Of a DNA stretch of 50,968 nucleotides, positions 19,020 to 26,919 are shown piece after piece (position 1 is the first letter of the stretch; each line of letters opens with the position of its first letter). The position numbers and the translations under genes are program-made. The notes beneath the pieces were generated by a model, which was given only the letters and a program-made list of their open reading frames with translations, was not told the origin of the DNA and ran no database searches. Source of the DNA: Clostridia bacterium (GTDB taxonomy: Bacteria > Bacillota > Clostridia > Christensenellales > Pumilibacteraceae); NCBI GenBank assembly GCA_022791055.1, contig JAAVYI010000026.1, positions 1 to 50,968 of the forward strand, read 5' to 3'.

Positions 19020-20096
19020 ATGCGCAATTACAATTTTTCGGCCGGTCCCAGTATGCTGCCGCTCGAAGTCTTAGAGAAAGTTCAATCGGAACTGCTCGAT
19101 TATGCCGGCACCGGCATGTCGGTTATGGAGATGAGCCACCGCTCCAAACCGTATGAGGCGATCAATGCCGAGGCAGAGGCAAACTTACGCGAATTGATGC
19201 GCATACCCGAAAACTACGACGTCATTTTCGTGCAAGGCGGCGCCAGCACCCAGTTCGAGGCCGTGCCGCTCAACCTGTGCGTCAACAAAAAAGCCGATTA
19301 TGTCGTGACCGGCAACTTCTCCGGAAAGGCTTACAAGGAATCGAAGAAGTACGGCGATATGGTCGAAGTCGCCTCGAGCGCCGACAAGAATTTCACCTAT
19401 ATTCCCCGTCTCGAAAAAAGTATGTTCCGATCGGACGCAGATTATGTACATATCTGCTATAACAATACCATTTTCGGAACACGCTATGCCGAAACGCCCG
19501 ACACCGGCGATATTCCGTTGGTCGCCGACTGGTCGAGCTGTATCTTAAGCCAGGAAGTCGACGTAACGAAGTACGGCGTTATTTACGCCGGCGCGCAAAA
19601 GAATGTAGGCCCTGCCGGCGTTACCATTGTCATCGTGCGGCACGACTTATTGGGACGTGAAAATCCGCTTTGCCCGACCATGCTCAAATGGGCGACGCAG
19701 ATCAAGGAGCACAGCCTGTACAATACCCCGCCCGCATTCTCGACCTATGTCGCCATGCTCGTGTTCCGTCACCTCTTGAAAAACGGCGGCATTGCGGCTA
19801 TGCAAACGGTCAACGAACACAAAGCGCAGATGTTGTACGATTTTATCGACAACTCTTCGTTCTACACCAACAGCGTCGTTAAAGAGTTCCGCTCGCTGAT
19901 GAACGTGCCGTTCGTCACCCCGAACGCCGAACTGGACGCGCAGTTCGTGTCGGAGGCGGCTAAAGAAGGGCTGTTGTCGCTCAAAGGCCACCGTTTGGTC
20001 GGCGGAATGCGCGCCAGTATTTACAACGCAATGCCGGTCGACGGCGTTGTCAAGTTGATCGATTTCATGAAACGCTTTGAAAAGGCAAATCAATAA
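19020..20096 (+). CDS. serC: Phosphoserine aminotransferase (358 aa)
   Basis: Converts 3-phosphohydroxypyruvate and glutamate to phosphoserine and 2-oxoglutarate, the second step of serine synthesis, in the cytoplasm with PLP. Family marks are the N-terminal NFSAGPSMLP, the phosphate-binding GGASTQFEAVPLNL (about 73-86), and the PLP-lysine context YAGAQKNVGPAG with Lys194. The C-terminal part has KGHRLVGGMRASIYNA. Length matches the family (about 360). The frame extends upstream to a TTG at 19002, but GGAAAGGAG at 19004-19012 sits 7 bases before the ATG at 19020, which is taken as the start. serA follows after 24 bp, so the two form an operon. Confidence 0.97.
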   Translation: MRNYNFSAGPSMLPLEVLEKVQSELLDYAGTGMSVMEMSHRSKPYEAINAEAEANLRELMRIPENYDVIFVQGGASTQFEAVPLNLCVNKKADYVVTGNFSGKAYKESKKYGDMVEVASSADKNFTYIPRLEKSMFRSDADYVHICYNNTIFGTRYAETPDTGDIPLVADWSSCILSQEVDVTKYGVIYAGAQKNVGPAGVTIVIVRHDLLGRENPLCPTMLKWATQIKEHSLYNTPPAFSTYVAMLVFRHLLKNGGIAAMQTVNEHKAQMLYDFIDNSSFYTNSVVKEFRSLMNVPFVTPNAELDAQFVSEAAKEGLLSLKGHRLVGGMRASIYNAMPVDGVVKLIDFMKRFEKANQ

Positions 20097-20120
20097 CGTT
20101 ATATAAGGATAGAAACGACT

Positions 20121-21272
20121 ATGAAAATTCTCAAACTCAACGAAGTCAGCCAGGCCGCCGTCAAGGTATTCCCCAAAGGATACGAACTTGTCAAAGAGGC
20201 CGCCAATCCGGACGCGATCATTTTGCGCTCGTTCAACATGCACGACTATGCTATCCCCGCTTCGGTAACAGCTGTAGGCCGCGCAGGCGCCGGCGTCAAC
20301 AATATCCCCGTCGACAAGTGCGCCGCGAGCGGCATTGTCGTCTTTAACACCCCGGGCGCCAACGCCAACGCCGTCAAAGAGTTGGTTCTTTGCGCGCTGT
20401 TGCTCGCCGGCCGCGACGTGTACGGTGGTATCCGCTGGGCGCAAGGGCTGACCGGCGACGACGTTGCCAAGCAGGTCGAGTCGGGCAAAAAAGCCTTTAT
20501 CGGCGGCGAGATCTTCGGCAAGACCTTGGGCGTCGTCGGTCTCGGCGCGATCGGCGCGCTGGTCGCCAATGCCGCAGTCGAACTGGGCATGAACGTCATC
20601 GGCTACGATCCGTATATTTCGGTCAACGCCGCATGGAATCTCAATCACAACGTCCGCCGCGAGGACGACTTAAACAAGCTGTTTGCGGCCTGTGACTTTA
20701 TCACCCTGCATGTGCCGCTCAACGCAGACACCAAGGGCGTGATCAACAAAGACAGCATCGCTTTGATGCGCGACGGCGCGGCGGTCATCAACTGCTCGCG
20801 CGGCGAGTTGGCCGTCAACGCCGACGTCATTGCCGCCGTCAAAAGCGGCAAATTGTCCCGCTATGTGACCGACTTCCCCACACAGGATTTACTGGGGATC
20901 GATAACGTCGTCACCATTCCGCACCTTGGCGCCTCGACGCCCGAGGCCGAGGACAACTGCGCGCAAATGGTGGCCGAACAGCTGGTCGACTTTATCGAAA
21001 ACGGCAATGTCACAAACTCGGTCAACTTCCCGGCGTGCAAGCTCGACCGCACCGGCGCGCTGCGCATTACCATCATTCATAACAACGTCAAAAACGTGTT
21101 GCAATCGATCACCACACTGATCAGCAGCGAGGGTATCAACATCGAGAACTTTGTCAGCCGGTCGCGCGGCGAATACGCCTATGCTATTCTCGACCTGTCC
21201 GAAAAACTGTCGGCCGGGTTGATCGAAAAAATTCGCAAAACCGAAAACGTCATTCGCGTGCGCGTACTGTAA
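20121..21272 (+). CDS. serA: D-3-phosphoglycerate dehydrogenase, short ACT form (383 aa)
   Basis: Oxidises 3-phosphoglycerate to 3-phosphohydroxypyruvate with NAD, the first step of serine synthesis. It shows an N-terminal substrate-binding half (VGRAGAGVNNIPV), a Rossmann motif VGLGAIG (about 139-145), the catalytic arginine in NCSRGEL (Arg227), and the catalytic histidine in IPHLGAST (His268). A C-terminal ACT domain (about 312-383, ALRITIIHNN onward) is present, usually a site of serine feedback. At the position of the usual catalytic glutamate (PTEP/PNEE type) the sequence reads FPTQDLL, so Gln-Asp replaces it. Start ATG with AAGGAT upstream. It is downstream of serC in the same operon and is followed by a strong hairpin terminator. 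Confidence 0.96.
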   Translation: MKILKLNEVSQAAVKVFPKGYELVKEAANPDAIILRSFNMHDYAIPASVTAVGRAGAGVNNIPVDKCAASGIVVFNTPGANANAVKELVLCALLLAGRDVYGGIRWAQGLTGDDVAKQVESGKKAFIGGEIFGKTLGVVGLGAIGALVANAAVELGMNVIGYDPYISVNAAWNLNHNVRREDDLNKLFAACDFITLHVPLNADTKGVINKDSIALMRDGAAVINCSRGELAVNADVIAAVKSGKLSRYVTDFPTQDLLGIDNVVTIPHLGASTPEAEDNCAQMVAEQLVDFIENGNVTNSVNFPACKLDRTGALRITIIHNNVKNVLQSITTLISSEGINIENFVSRSRGEYAYAILDLSEKLSAGLIEKIRKTENVIRVRVL

Positions 21273-21344
21273 ATTATTTGTTTTCGTTATTTTTCGTCTG
21301 AAAGGATATCGCTGTTCTTCTCAGAAAAAAGCAAAACAATATTC

Positions 21345-21457
21345 ACGCTTTTTGCCGCCAAAAAGCGTGGCAAAAACCGTAAAAGAGGAGGGACACTTCA
21401 GACTGTGTCCCTCCTCTTTTAAATCTGTACCGCAACTGCCAAAGACGAAGTCTTTGG
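21345..21457. repeat. Cluster of three perfect inverted repeats after serA
   Basis: Three perfect hairpins lie in 113 bp: arms 21345-21354/21359-21368, arms 21381-21396/21405-21420, and arms 21439-21446/21450-21457. The middle one is the terminator listed separately. The grouping exceeds what termination needs and may mark an intergenic palindromic element. Confidence 0.6.
21381..21420 (+). terminator. Bidirectional terminator between serA and the membrane-protein gene
   Basis: A perfect 16-bp stem (21381-21396 with 21405-21420) and 8-base loop, with A-tract on one side and T-tract on the other. It can therefore stop transcripts from serA (plus) and from the minus-strand gene ending at 21529. 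Confidence 0.85.
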
Positions 21458-21528
21458 AATTCTCTTTATAGGTCATATTAGATATCCGATAATATTTATT
21501 AAGATCCGGAGCAACCGTATTGCCGACT

Positions 21529-22458
21529 CTACTCCTGTTCGTCGGCGGCGGACACGGGCGGCGTGACGACAACGGCATCGGTGTAATACCGTTTGCCGCT
21601 TTTATTATAGTAGATCGTCATATTCAGTATATTGATAAACGTCATCGACACCGGGATCGTGATCACAAGCCCCGCCCCGAACGTAAACAGACCGACCAAA
21701 ATATTGAGCGCGATCAGGATCGTCCAACTGATAATGAATGTCGAATAGATCGTCCAAAAGTTTTTGAACGTCTTTTTGACGCCGGAAAACAGCGCCGGGA
21801 ATATCTTTTTGCCGCCGACGACGAGCGACGGCGCCCAAAGAGAAATCAACGTATATCGAAACGCCAAGATTAAAATGACCGCAATCATCATAATAAACGG
21901 CGCGAACAGCGCCAACCCTTTGACGGTAAACAGCGCGAACATATAGTAGAGACTCGTATAAAAAGCGACGTCAAACGACACCGTAAACAGCATTTTGGTC
22001 AAAACGTAGCGGCTCGACAGCCCTAATTTGGAAATAAATTTCCCCGTAAAACCGATGCGCGCGTCTGCCGACATCGCCCCTTCGAGTACGGCAACCAGCG
22101 GCAATTCGTACAAGCCGATCAAAAAGCGCGACACCAGCAGAATGAGCGTGATCAAAATGATCAGCGTCGTCGAATTGAGCGCGCCGTTCAAGTCGGTCCG
22201 TAATACGCGCAACACCGTGTCGAATGTTTGCTGTAACTGCGCAACCCAAACGGTCGCGCCCTCCCCGTTCATAATGCTGTGGAATAGTTGCGTCATCTGC
22301 TCGCCTACGCCGGCGTTCAGCATGGCGCCGGTAACGGGAATGACGACCGCGACGGACAGGCCTACGACGATTGCGCTGCATATCACCAAGTAAAGCAACA
22401 CGATCCAGACCAGTCCGAATTTATTGATCAAAATTTTGATTGCATTTTTAAACGACAT
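21529..22458 (-). CDS. Multipass membrane protein of unknown function (309 aa)
   Basis: No family is recognised with confidence. Several long hydrophobic stretches are visible: IVLLYLVICSAIVVGLSVAV (about 20-40), TTLIILITLILLVSRFLIGL (about 100-120), two long stretches at about 155-215, and ISWTILIALNILVGLF near 250-265 followed by another. This suggests five to seven spans. The N terminus is short and basic (FKNAIKILINKFG). The C-terminal tail is short and acidic. The ATG start is preceded by AAGGAAG. It is monocistronic, with its own promoter and a shared terminator. General layout resembles the 346-residue membrane protein at 39563-40603. A role is not inferred. Confidence 0.8.
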   Translation of the reverse strand: MSFKNAIKILINKFGLVWIVLLYLVICSAIVVGLSVAVVIPVTGAMLNAGVGEQMTQLFHSIMNGEGATVWVAQLQQTFDTVLRVLRTDLNGALNSTTLIILITLILLVSRFLIGLYELPLVAVLEGAMSADARIGFTGKFISKLGLSSRYVLTKMLFTVSFDVAFYTSLYYMFALFTVKGLALFAPFIMMIAVILILAFRYTLISLWAPSLVVGGKKIFPALFSGVKKTFKNFWTIYSTFIISWTILIALNILVGLFTFGAGLVITIPVSMTFINILNMTIYYNKSGKRYYTDAVVVTPPVSAADEQE

Positions 22459-22534
22459 ACTTCTTCCTTAGTCGGTCGAAACCGCATTTACGTCACGCCT
22501 TCAGTCGACGAATTGTACACATACTATTGTTATT

Positions 22535-22563
22535 ATTATAATACACTTATCAAAAAATTGCAA
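22535..22563 (-). promoter_or_regulatory. Promoter of the 309-residue membrane-protein gene
   Basis: Minus strand: TTGCAA (22558-22563), 17 bases, TATAAT (22535-22540). It diverges from the thiT promoter, whose -35 hexamer begins 18 bp away. Confidence 0.7.
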
Positions 22564-22580
22564 GAGAAACGTCGAAATAC

Positions 22581-22609
22581 TTGACAAGATAACATTTTTT
22601 CTTTATGCT
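22581..22609 (+). promoter_or_regulatory. Promoter of the TPP riboswitch-thiT unit
   Basis: TTGACA (22581-22586), 17 bases, TATGCT (22604-22609). Initiation is expected near 22617, just before the aptamer. Confidence 0.75.
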
Positions 22610-22625
22610 ATATACAGTTAAATAC

Positions 22626-22722
22626 CGCTTAGGGGCGCTTTTTTTAAAAAAGCTGAGATGTCCGCTAGTATGTGCGGCGGTCCCTTGGAACCTGTAGAGT
22701 TAGCACTCGCGTAGGGAAAGCG
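22626..22722 (+). promoter_or_regulatory. TPP riboswitch (THI element) upstream of thiT
   Basis: The conserved blocks are in order: AGGGGCGC (22631-22638), GCTGAGAT (22652-22659), CCCTTGGAACCTG (22682-22694) and ACTCGCGTAGGGAA (22705-22718). P1 is formed by CGCTT (22626-22630) and AAGCG (22718-22722). The aptamer senses thiamine pyrophosphate. It is followed by an intrinsic terminator at 22754-22786, giving transcriptional control: ligand bound, thiT off. Confidence 0.95.
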
Positions 22723-22753
22723 TTTTCGATTGTAAATTTTTCATGCAATCTGT

Positions 22754-22786
22754 AAAGGGCTTTCGACACGTCATCGAAAGCCCTTT
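22754..22786 (+). terminator. Riboswitch-controlled terminator before thiT
   Basis: Perfect 13-bp stem (22754-22766 with 22774-22786) and a 7-base loop. TTTTCGAT at 22723-22730 can pair with ATCGAAA at 22773-22779, the 3' arm of the terminator. This gives a plausible antiterminator when TPP is absent. Confidence 0.85.
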
Positions 22787-22813
22787 TCGTTGCGGTATTT
22801 ACGGGAGGTTTTT

Positions 22814-23731
22814 ATGTTATTGTCCGCAACGTTGTTTGAAAAGTCGTACTGGGAAGGCGTCAGTACAAGCTGGTGGAAGTTACTTCTCACCGTGCTGATC
22901 GTTTTGGCGCTTGTTGCCGCAACCCTCGTCGTACTCGGCGTCATCGACAAGAAAAACGGCGTCGAATCGACGCGCAGCACCCGCGACATCACCTACGGCG
23001 CCATTTGCTTGGCCGCGTCTTATGCGCTGTCGTTTATCAAGCTGTTCCGCTTGCCCAACGCCGGCGCGATCACGCCCGCCTCGATCCTGCCGCTTTTATT
23101 GTACTGCTACTACTTCGGCTTTCGCAAAAGTTTGGTCGTATCGACCGCCTATGCGCTCTTGCAACTGATCCAAGACCCCTACATCCTTTCCCCGTTCAGC
23201 GCCTTGCTCGATTACTTGCTGCCCTTTATGGCGATTTCGCTGGCGGGCGTGTTTCGATTCAGCCCGAACGCCTACAAACGCGCCGTCGGGTCCAAACGGC
23301 CGGTCATTACGGCGCACGGCCGTTTCTTTGTCGGCGTAGCGCTGTACTTTGTCGCCCGTTACTTTTTCCACACGCTATCCGGTGTTTTCTTCTGGAGCAA
23401 CGGCATCGAATACTTGGGCTGGAGCGGCGACCTGACCGGCGCCGCCGCCTGGGGTTACAGCCTTACTTACAACATTTTGTACCTTCTTCCCGATACGGCG
23501 ATCGCGGTGGCTGCGGCGGCGTTCGTGCTGAGCAGCAAGGCATTCAACGCTTTTATGACTGCGGCGAGCCACGCTCATCAGAATGCCGATGCTGCCGAGA
23601 AACACGATCAGCGAACTGGAGCCTGCGGAGATGAACGGGAGCGGCAGACCGGTGGGCGGAATGGAGCCTGTGACAACGGCGATATTGACGAGCACCTGTA
23701 TGGCGATAATGCCGGCGATACCGCCCGCTAG
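22814..23731 (+). CDS. thiT: Thiamine ECF transporter S component ThiT, with an overprinted C-terminal tail
   Basis: Membrane protein that binds thiamine and works with the shared ECF energising module, which is not in this window. The ThiT core is clear: SYALSFIKLFRLPNAGAITP, ASILPLLLYCYYFGF, LIQDPYILSPFSALLDY, HTLSGVFFWS, and near the end YNILYLLPDTAIAVAAAAFV. An extra N-terminal span (WWKLLLTVLIVLALVAATLV) precedes the core. Start: the ATG at 22814 has GGGAGG close upstream; the frame extends to 22790 but without a ribosome-binding site. The family core ends near SSKAFNAFM (about base 23560). After that, about 55 polar residues are read from DNA antisense to ftsW before the stop at 23729. 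A TPP riboswitch controls the gene, which supports thiamine as substrate. Confidence 0.93.
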   Translation: MLLSATLFEKSYWEGVSTSWWKLLLTVLIVLALVAATLVVLGVIDKKNGVESTRSTRDITYGAICLAASYALSFIKLFRLPNAGAITPASILPLLLYCYYFGFRKSLVVSTAYALLQLIQDPYILSPFSALLDYLLPFMAISLAGVFRFSPNAYKRAVGSKRPVITAHGRFFVGVALYFVARYFFHTLSGVFFWSNGIEYLGWSGDLTGAAAWGYSLTYNILYLLPDTAIAVAAAAFVLSSKAFNAFMTAASHAHQNADAAEKHDQRTGACGDERERQTGGRNGACDNGDIDEHLYGDNAGDTAR

Positions 23732-24646
23732 ATAGCAACCAAAGCGATCGGTCGCGCGCTGCGCAATACGCACGGCGCGCGCGATCAACAGGATATACGC
23801 CCCCATCAAAAGGATACAACCGAACAGCCCCAGTTCCTCGCCGATGATACTTAAGATGAAATCGCTTTCCGAAAACGGCAGAAACAGATACTTTTGCCGC
23901 GATTTAAACAGCCCCAGCCCGAACAGGCCGCCGCTGCCTAAGGAATAAAACGACTGGATCAGCTGATACCCCTCTTCGAGCGGCGATGCCCAAGGATTGA
24001 GAAAGGCCATTAAGCGGTTCAGTCGATACGGCTCGATGAGGATCAAGATCGGAACGGCCGCGAGCGCAGGTATTCCGATAATAAAGAAATGCTTGATGCG
24101 CGCGCCGCCCATAAACAGCATAAGGAACATCAGCAATCCGACGCAAATCGTAATCGACATGTTCGGCTCTAAAATGATCAGCACGCATATCCCCAACCCT
24201 ACGGCGACCACCGGGAGAATTCCCCGGAAGGTCGTCATTTTTTTATGATATTTGGCCATATACGACGCGGCAAAGATGATAAACCCGAATTTGGCGACCT
24301 CACTGGCCTGTAGCGTAAAAAACGGCAGATTGATCCAGCGCCGCGCGCCGTAGTTCTCGACACCGACGCCCGGAATAAACACCAAAACGAGCAGTACCAC
24401 CGACACGCCGAGAATAATATAGCGCAGCTTGTACAGCACATGATAATCGAGGAACATCAAGCCGATCATCGCGGCAAAGCCGAACGCAGCGCCGACCAAC
24501 TGCTTGAACATAAAATAGTATTGATTGTTGTAATTGACTTGCGCGTTGTACATGCTGGCCGAATAGACCATCAGCACGCCGAAACCGACCAAGCCGATAA
24601 CAACGCTCAGCAGTACAACATCGATTTTTCCGTGACTACGCTTCAA
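23375..24646 (-). CDS. ftsW: SEDS peptidoglycan polymerase FtsW/SpoVE (423 aa), with an overprinted tail
   Basis: Polymerises lipid II glycan strands at the septum or spore cortex, paired with a class B PBP (here probably the PBP at 28447). It is a multipass membrane protein. Family marks: VMVYSASMYNA-type start region, GARRWINL (about 105), SEVAKFGFII, ILEPNMSIT, the loop FLPFSESDFILSIIGEELGL, and PPTGLPLPFISAGSSSL near the end. Start is TTG at 24646, overlapping the last codons of murD; AAGGA lies close upstream, so translation is probably coupled to murD. The SEDS core ends at SVARRSHKS (about base 23560). About 60 further residues are encoded antisense to the conserved end of thiT. No murG follows, because thiT converges here. 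Confidence 0.94.
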   Translation of the reverse strand: MKRSHGKIDVVLLSVVIGLVGFGVLMVYSASMYNAQVNYNNQYYFMFKQLVGAAFGFAAMIGLMFLDYHVLYKLRYIILGVSVVLLVLVFIPGVGVENYGARRWINLPFFTLQASEVAKFGFIIFAASYMAKYHKKMTTFRGILPVVAVGLGICVLIILEPNMSITICVGLLMFLMLFMGGARIKHFFIIGIPALAAVPILILIEPYRLNRLMAFLNPWASPLEEGYQLIQSFYSLGSGGLFGLGLFKSRQKYLFLPFSESDFILSIIGEELGLFGCILLMGAYILLIARAVRIAQRATDRFGCYLAGGIAGIIAIQVLVNIAVVTGSIPPTGLPLPFISAGSSSLIVFLGSIGILMSVARRSHKSVECLAAQHERRRSHRDRRIGKKVQNVVSKAVTPGGGAGQVAAPAQVFDAVAPEENTG

Positions 24647-25883
24647 GTCCTTGCACCGCCTTTACGTAGGCTCGACCGCGCGCGGCGTAGTCGGTGTAAC
24701 GGTCAAACGACGCCGCCGCAGGAGAAAGCAGCACAAACGCGCACGGCGTTTGCGACGCCGCTTTTACGGCCGTATCGAGGTCGGCTGCGGCGCGGATCGC
24801 CTGAAACCCGACGCTTGCCGCCGCCCGCAACATCTTTTCCGTCGTTTGGCCGGTAACGATCACTTCGGCTACGTTTTCGGGCAACGAGCGGAACAGCGGT
24901 CGATAATCGAGGCCCTTATCGCTACCTCCCGCGATCAAGCAGATCGGACAGGAAAACGTGCGGCAGGCGCACAGCGTCGCCGCGATATTCGTACCTTTGG
25001 AATCGTTGTAATAGGCTTTGCCGCCGACCGAACGCACGTATTCGATGCGGTGTTCGACGCCGGTGAACGCGCCCATTGCGCGCACAACGTCGCCTTGCGC
25101 CGCGCCGGCGAACAGCGCCATAGCGGCTGCCGTCAGCGCGTTTTTGACATTGTGTTCGCCCTGTAGCGCCAAGCGGTCTCTGTCGCACAAATATTCGCCG
25201 TCAATGTACAGTCGATTGTCGAGGCAGTACGCCCCGCTTACCCGCGCTTTGGTGCTGACATAAGCGACCCGCGCAGACGTGTGTAACCGATCCAAATAGC
25301 CGGCCTCGATGTCGTCGGCGCCCAGCAGCAACAGGTCGTCGGCAGTCATGTTTTCGGCAATGCGCAACTTGGCGGCCGCGTATTCGTCCATATCGGCGTA
25401 GCGGTCGAGATGATCGGGCGCGATATTGAGGATCGCCGCGGCATGTGGATGAAACGTTCGGATCGTTTCCAACTGAAAGCTCGAGACCTCAACAACTGCC
25501 GCCGCATAACCGCCTTCGACGGCCGTTGCGGCAAACGACGTACCGACATTGCCACACAGCTCCGTTTTTCGATCGGCCAACATTTGGGCAAGCAGCGTCA
25601 CCGTCGTCGTCTTGCCGTTGGTGCCCGTGACGGCGTAGATCGGCGCGGTATTGAGCTGCGCGCCCAGTTCCAATTCGCCGATGACGGGAATGCCGTTCAT
25701 GCGGGCAAAACCCATAATAGGATCATTTTCTCCGATCCCCGGGCTTACGACCAACAAATCGGCGTCGCGCAAGCCGTCCGCAACAAACGAACAGTCCGCG
25801 CCGACTTTTTGTAGAGCCGCATAAGCGCCTTTCCCGCTGATGCCCGCACCCGCTATCAAAACCCGTTTGCCTTGCCAATCCAT
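24636..25883 (-). CDS. murD: UDP-N-acetylmuramoyl-L-alanine--D-glutamate ligase (415 aa)
   Basis: Adds D-glutamate to UDP-MurNAc-L-Ala with ATP, in the cytoplasm. Visible: N-terminal nucleotide-binding-like domain (VLIAGAGISGKGAYAAL), P-loop VTGTNGKTTT (about 86-95), the central-domain motif GEHNVKNALTAAAMA, and the C-terminal NDSKGTNIAAT with LIAGGSDKGLDY. It is slightly short for the family (usually about 440-450) but contains all three domains. ATG start; GAGG lies 8 bases upstream. It follows mraY after 52 bp, and its stop overlaps the ftsW start. Confidence 0.97.
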   Translation of the reverse strand: MDWQGKRVLIAGAGISGKGAYAALQKVGADCSFVADGLRDADLLVVSPGIGENDPIMGFARMNGIPVIGELELGAQLNTAPIYAVTGTNGKTTTVTLLAQMLADRKTELCGNVGTSFAATAVEGGYAAAVVEVSSFQLETIRTFHPHAAAILNIAPDHLDRYADMDEYAAAKLRIAENMTADDLLLLGADDIEAGYLDRLHTSARVAYVSTKARVSGAYCLDNRLYIDGEYLCDRDRLALQGEHNVKNALTAAAMALFAGAAQGDVVRAMGAFTGVEHRIEYVRSVGGKAYYNDSKGTNIAATLCACRTFSCPICLIAGGSDKGLDYRPLFRSLPENVAEVIVTGQTTEKMLRAAASVGFQAIRAAADLDTAVKAASQTPCAFVLLSPAAASFDRYTDYAARGRAYVKAVQGLEA

Positions 25884-25935
25884 GTCCTACACCTCTATCT
25901 ATACTTATGCGAGGTGCGCGTTCGATATGAACGAT

Positions 25936-26919
25936 TTACGACAGCGCCAAGGTCAAAACATAGACAAGGATCCCGGCCGCCGCCGTGACGGCGGTATATA
26001 TGGCGACAATGCGGTTTTCGTGTACGCCCTTATGCTCGAGGTGGTGATGAAACGGCGCCATTAAGAAGATACGCCGCCGCGTGCGTTTGAAATGCGCAAC
26101 CTGTAAAATGACCGACAGCGAGGACACAACGTACATGACGCCCAAAATCGGCACGATAAATTCCAAGCGGCTCATGACAGACAGGCACGCCAAGCCGCCG
26201 CCCAACGCGAGCGAACCGGTATCCCCCATAAAGATTTTGGCCGGATACCCGTTAAAGCAGATAAAGCCCGCCAACGCGCCGACCAGTCCGCCGCACATAT
26301 AGATCAGATTGCGGTACTCGCTGCCGACCATAGATGCGGCGGCAATACTCATGACCGCGGCAAAAAACAGCAAGTACACCAACGTGACGCCCGACGCGAG
26401 ACCGTCAAGACCGTCGGTCAGATTGACCGAATTGGTCATAGCGAGAAACAGCACGACGAAAATCGGAATGGCGAACCAGCTTAGATCGATCGTTTGAAGG
26501 GTAAACGGCACGAAAAACACACTGCCGACATGCGGATGCATGAACGCGACGGCCGCGACGATCGCGGCGATCAATACCTGAAAGATCAGCTTTTGCAACG
26601 GCGTCAAGCCTTCGTTCCGTTTGAAATAGACTTTGATGAAGTCGTCCAAAAAGCCGATGATCCCGTAGCCGACCGTGACGGTCAGCGCGATCAACAGCAG
26701 CGTGCGTTCCGATTCGGATACGACGAGCGCCGCCACAACGGCGGCAATGATAAAGCCGACGCCGCCCATCGTCGGCGTGCCGCTTTTCGATTTGTGGTTG
26801 TCCACATAGCTCAAAATAGGTTGTCCGATCTTCAGACGCCGCGACAGGCGTATAACAAGCGGCATCAGCACGAGCGTCAGCCCGCAACCGACCAGCATGG
26901 AAAGCAGATAGCGAATCAT
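25936..26919 (-). CDS. mraY: Phospho-N-acetylmuramoyl-pentapeptide transferase (327 aa)
   Basis: Transfers phospho-MurNAc-pentapeptide to undecaprenyl phosphate to make lipid I at the inner face of the membrane. Motifs in order: the substrate-site loop KSGTPTMGG (about 46-54), LDDFIKV with the paired aspartates, the Mg-binding NSVNLTDGLDGLASG, NGYPAKIFMGDTGSLALGG, and the histidine loop PFHHHLEHKG. About ten hydrophobic spans are visible. Its ATG overlaps the TGA of murE by 4 bp (ATGA), indicating translational coupling. Confidence 0.98.
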   Translation of the reverse strand: MIRYLLSMLVGCGLTLVLMPLVIRLSRRLKIGQPILSYVDNHKSKSGTPTMGGVGFIIAAVVAALVVSESERTLLLIALTVTVGYGIIGFLDDFIKVYFKRNEGLTPLQKLIFQVLIAAIVAAVAFMHPHVGSVFFVPFTLQTIDLSWFAIPIFVVLFLAMTNSVNLTDGLDGLASGVTLVYLLFFAAVMSIAAASMVGSEYRNLIYMCGGLVGALAGFICFNGYPAKIFMGDTGSLALGGGLACLSVMSRLEFIVPILGVMYVVSSLSVILQVAHFKRTRRRIFLMAPFHHHLEHKGVHENRIVAIYTAVTAAAGILVYVLTLALS

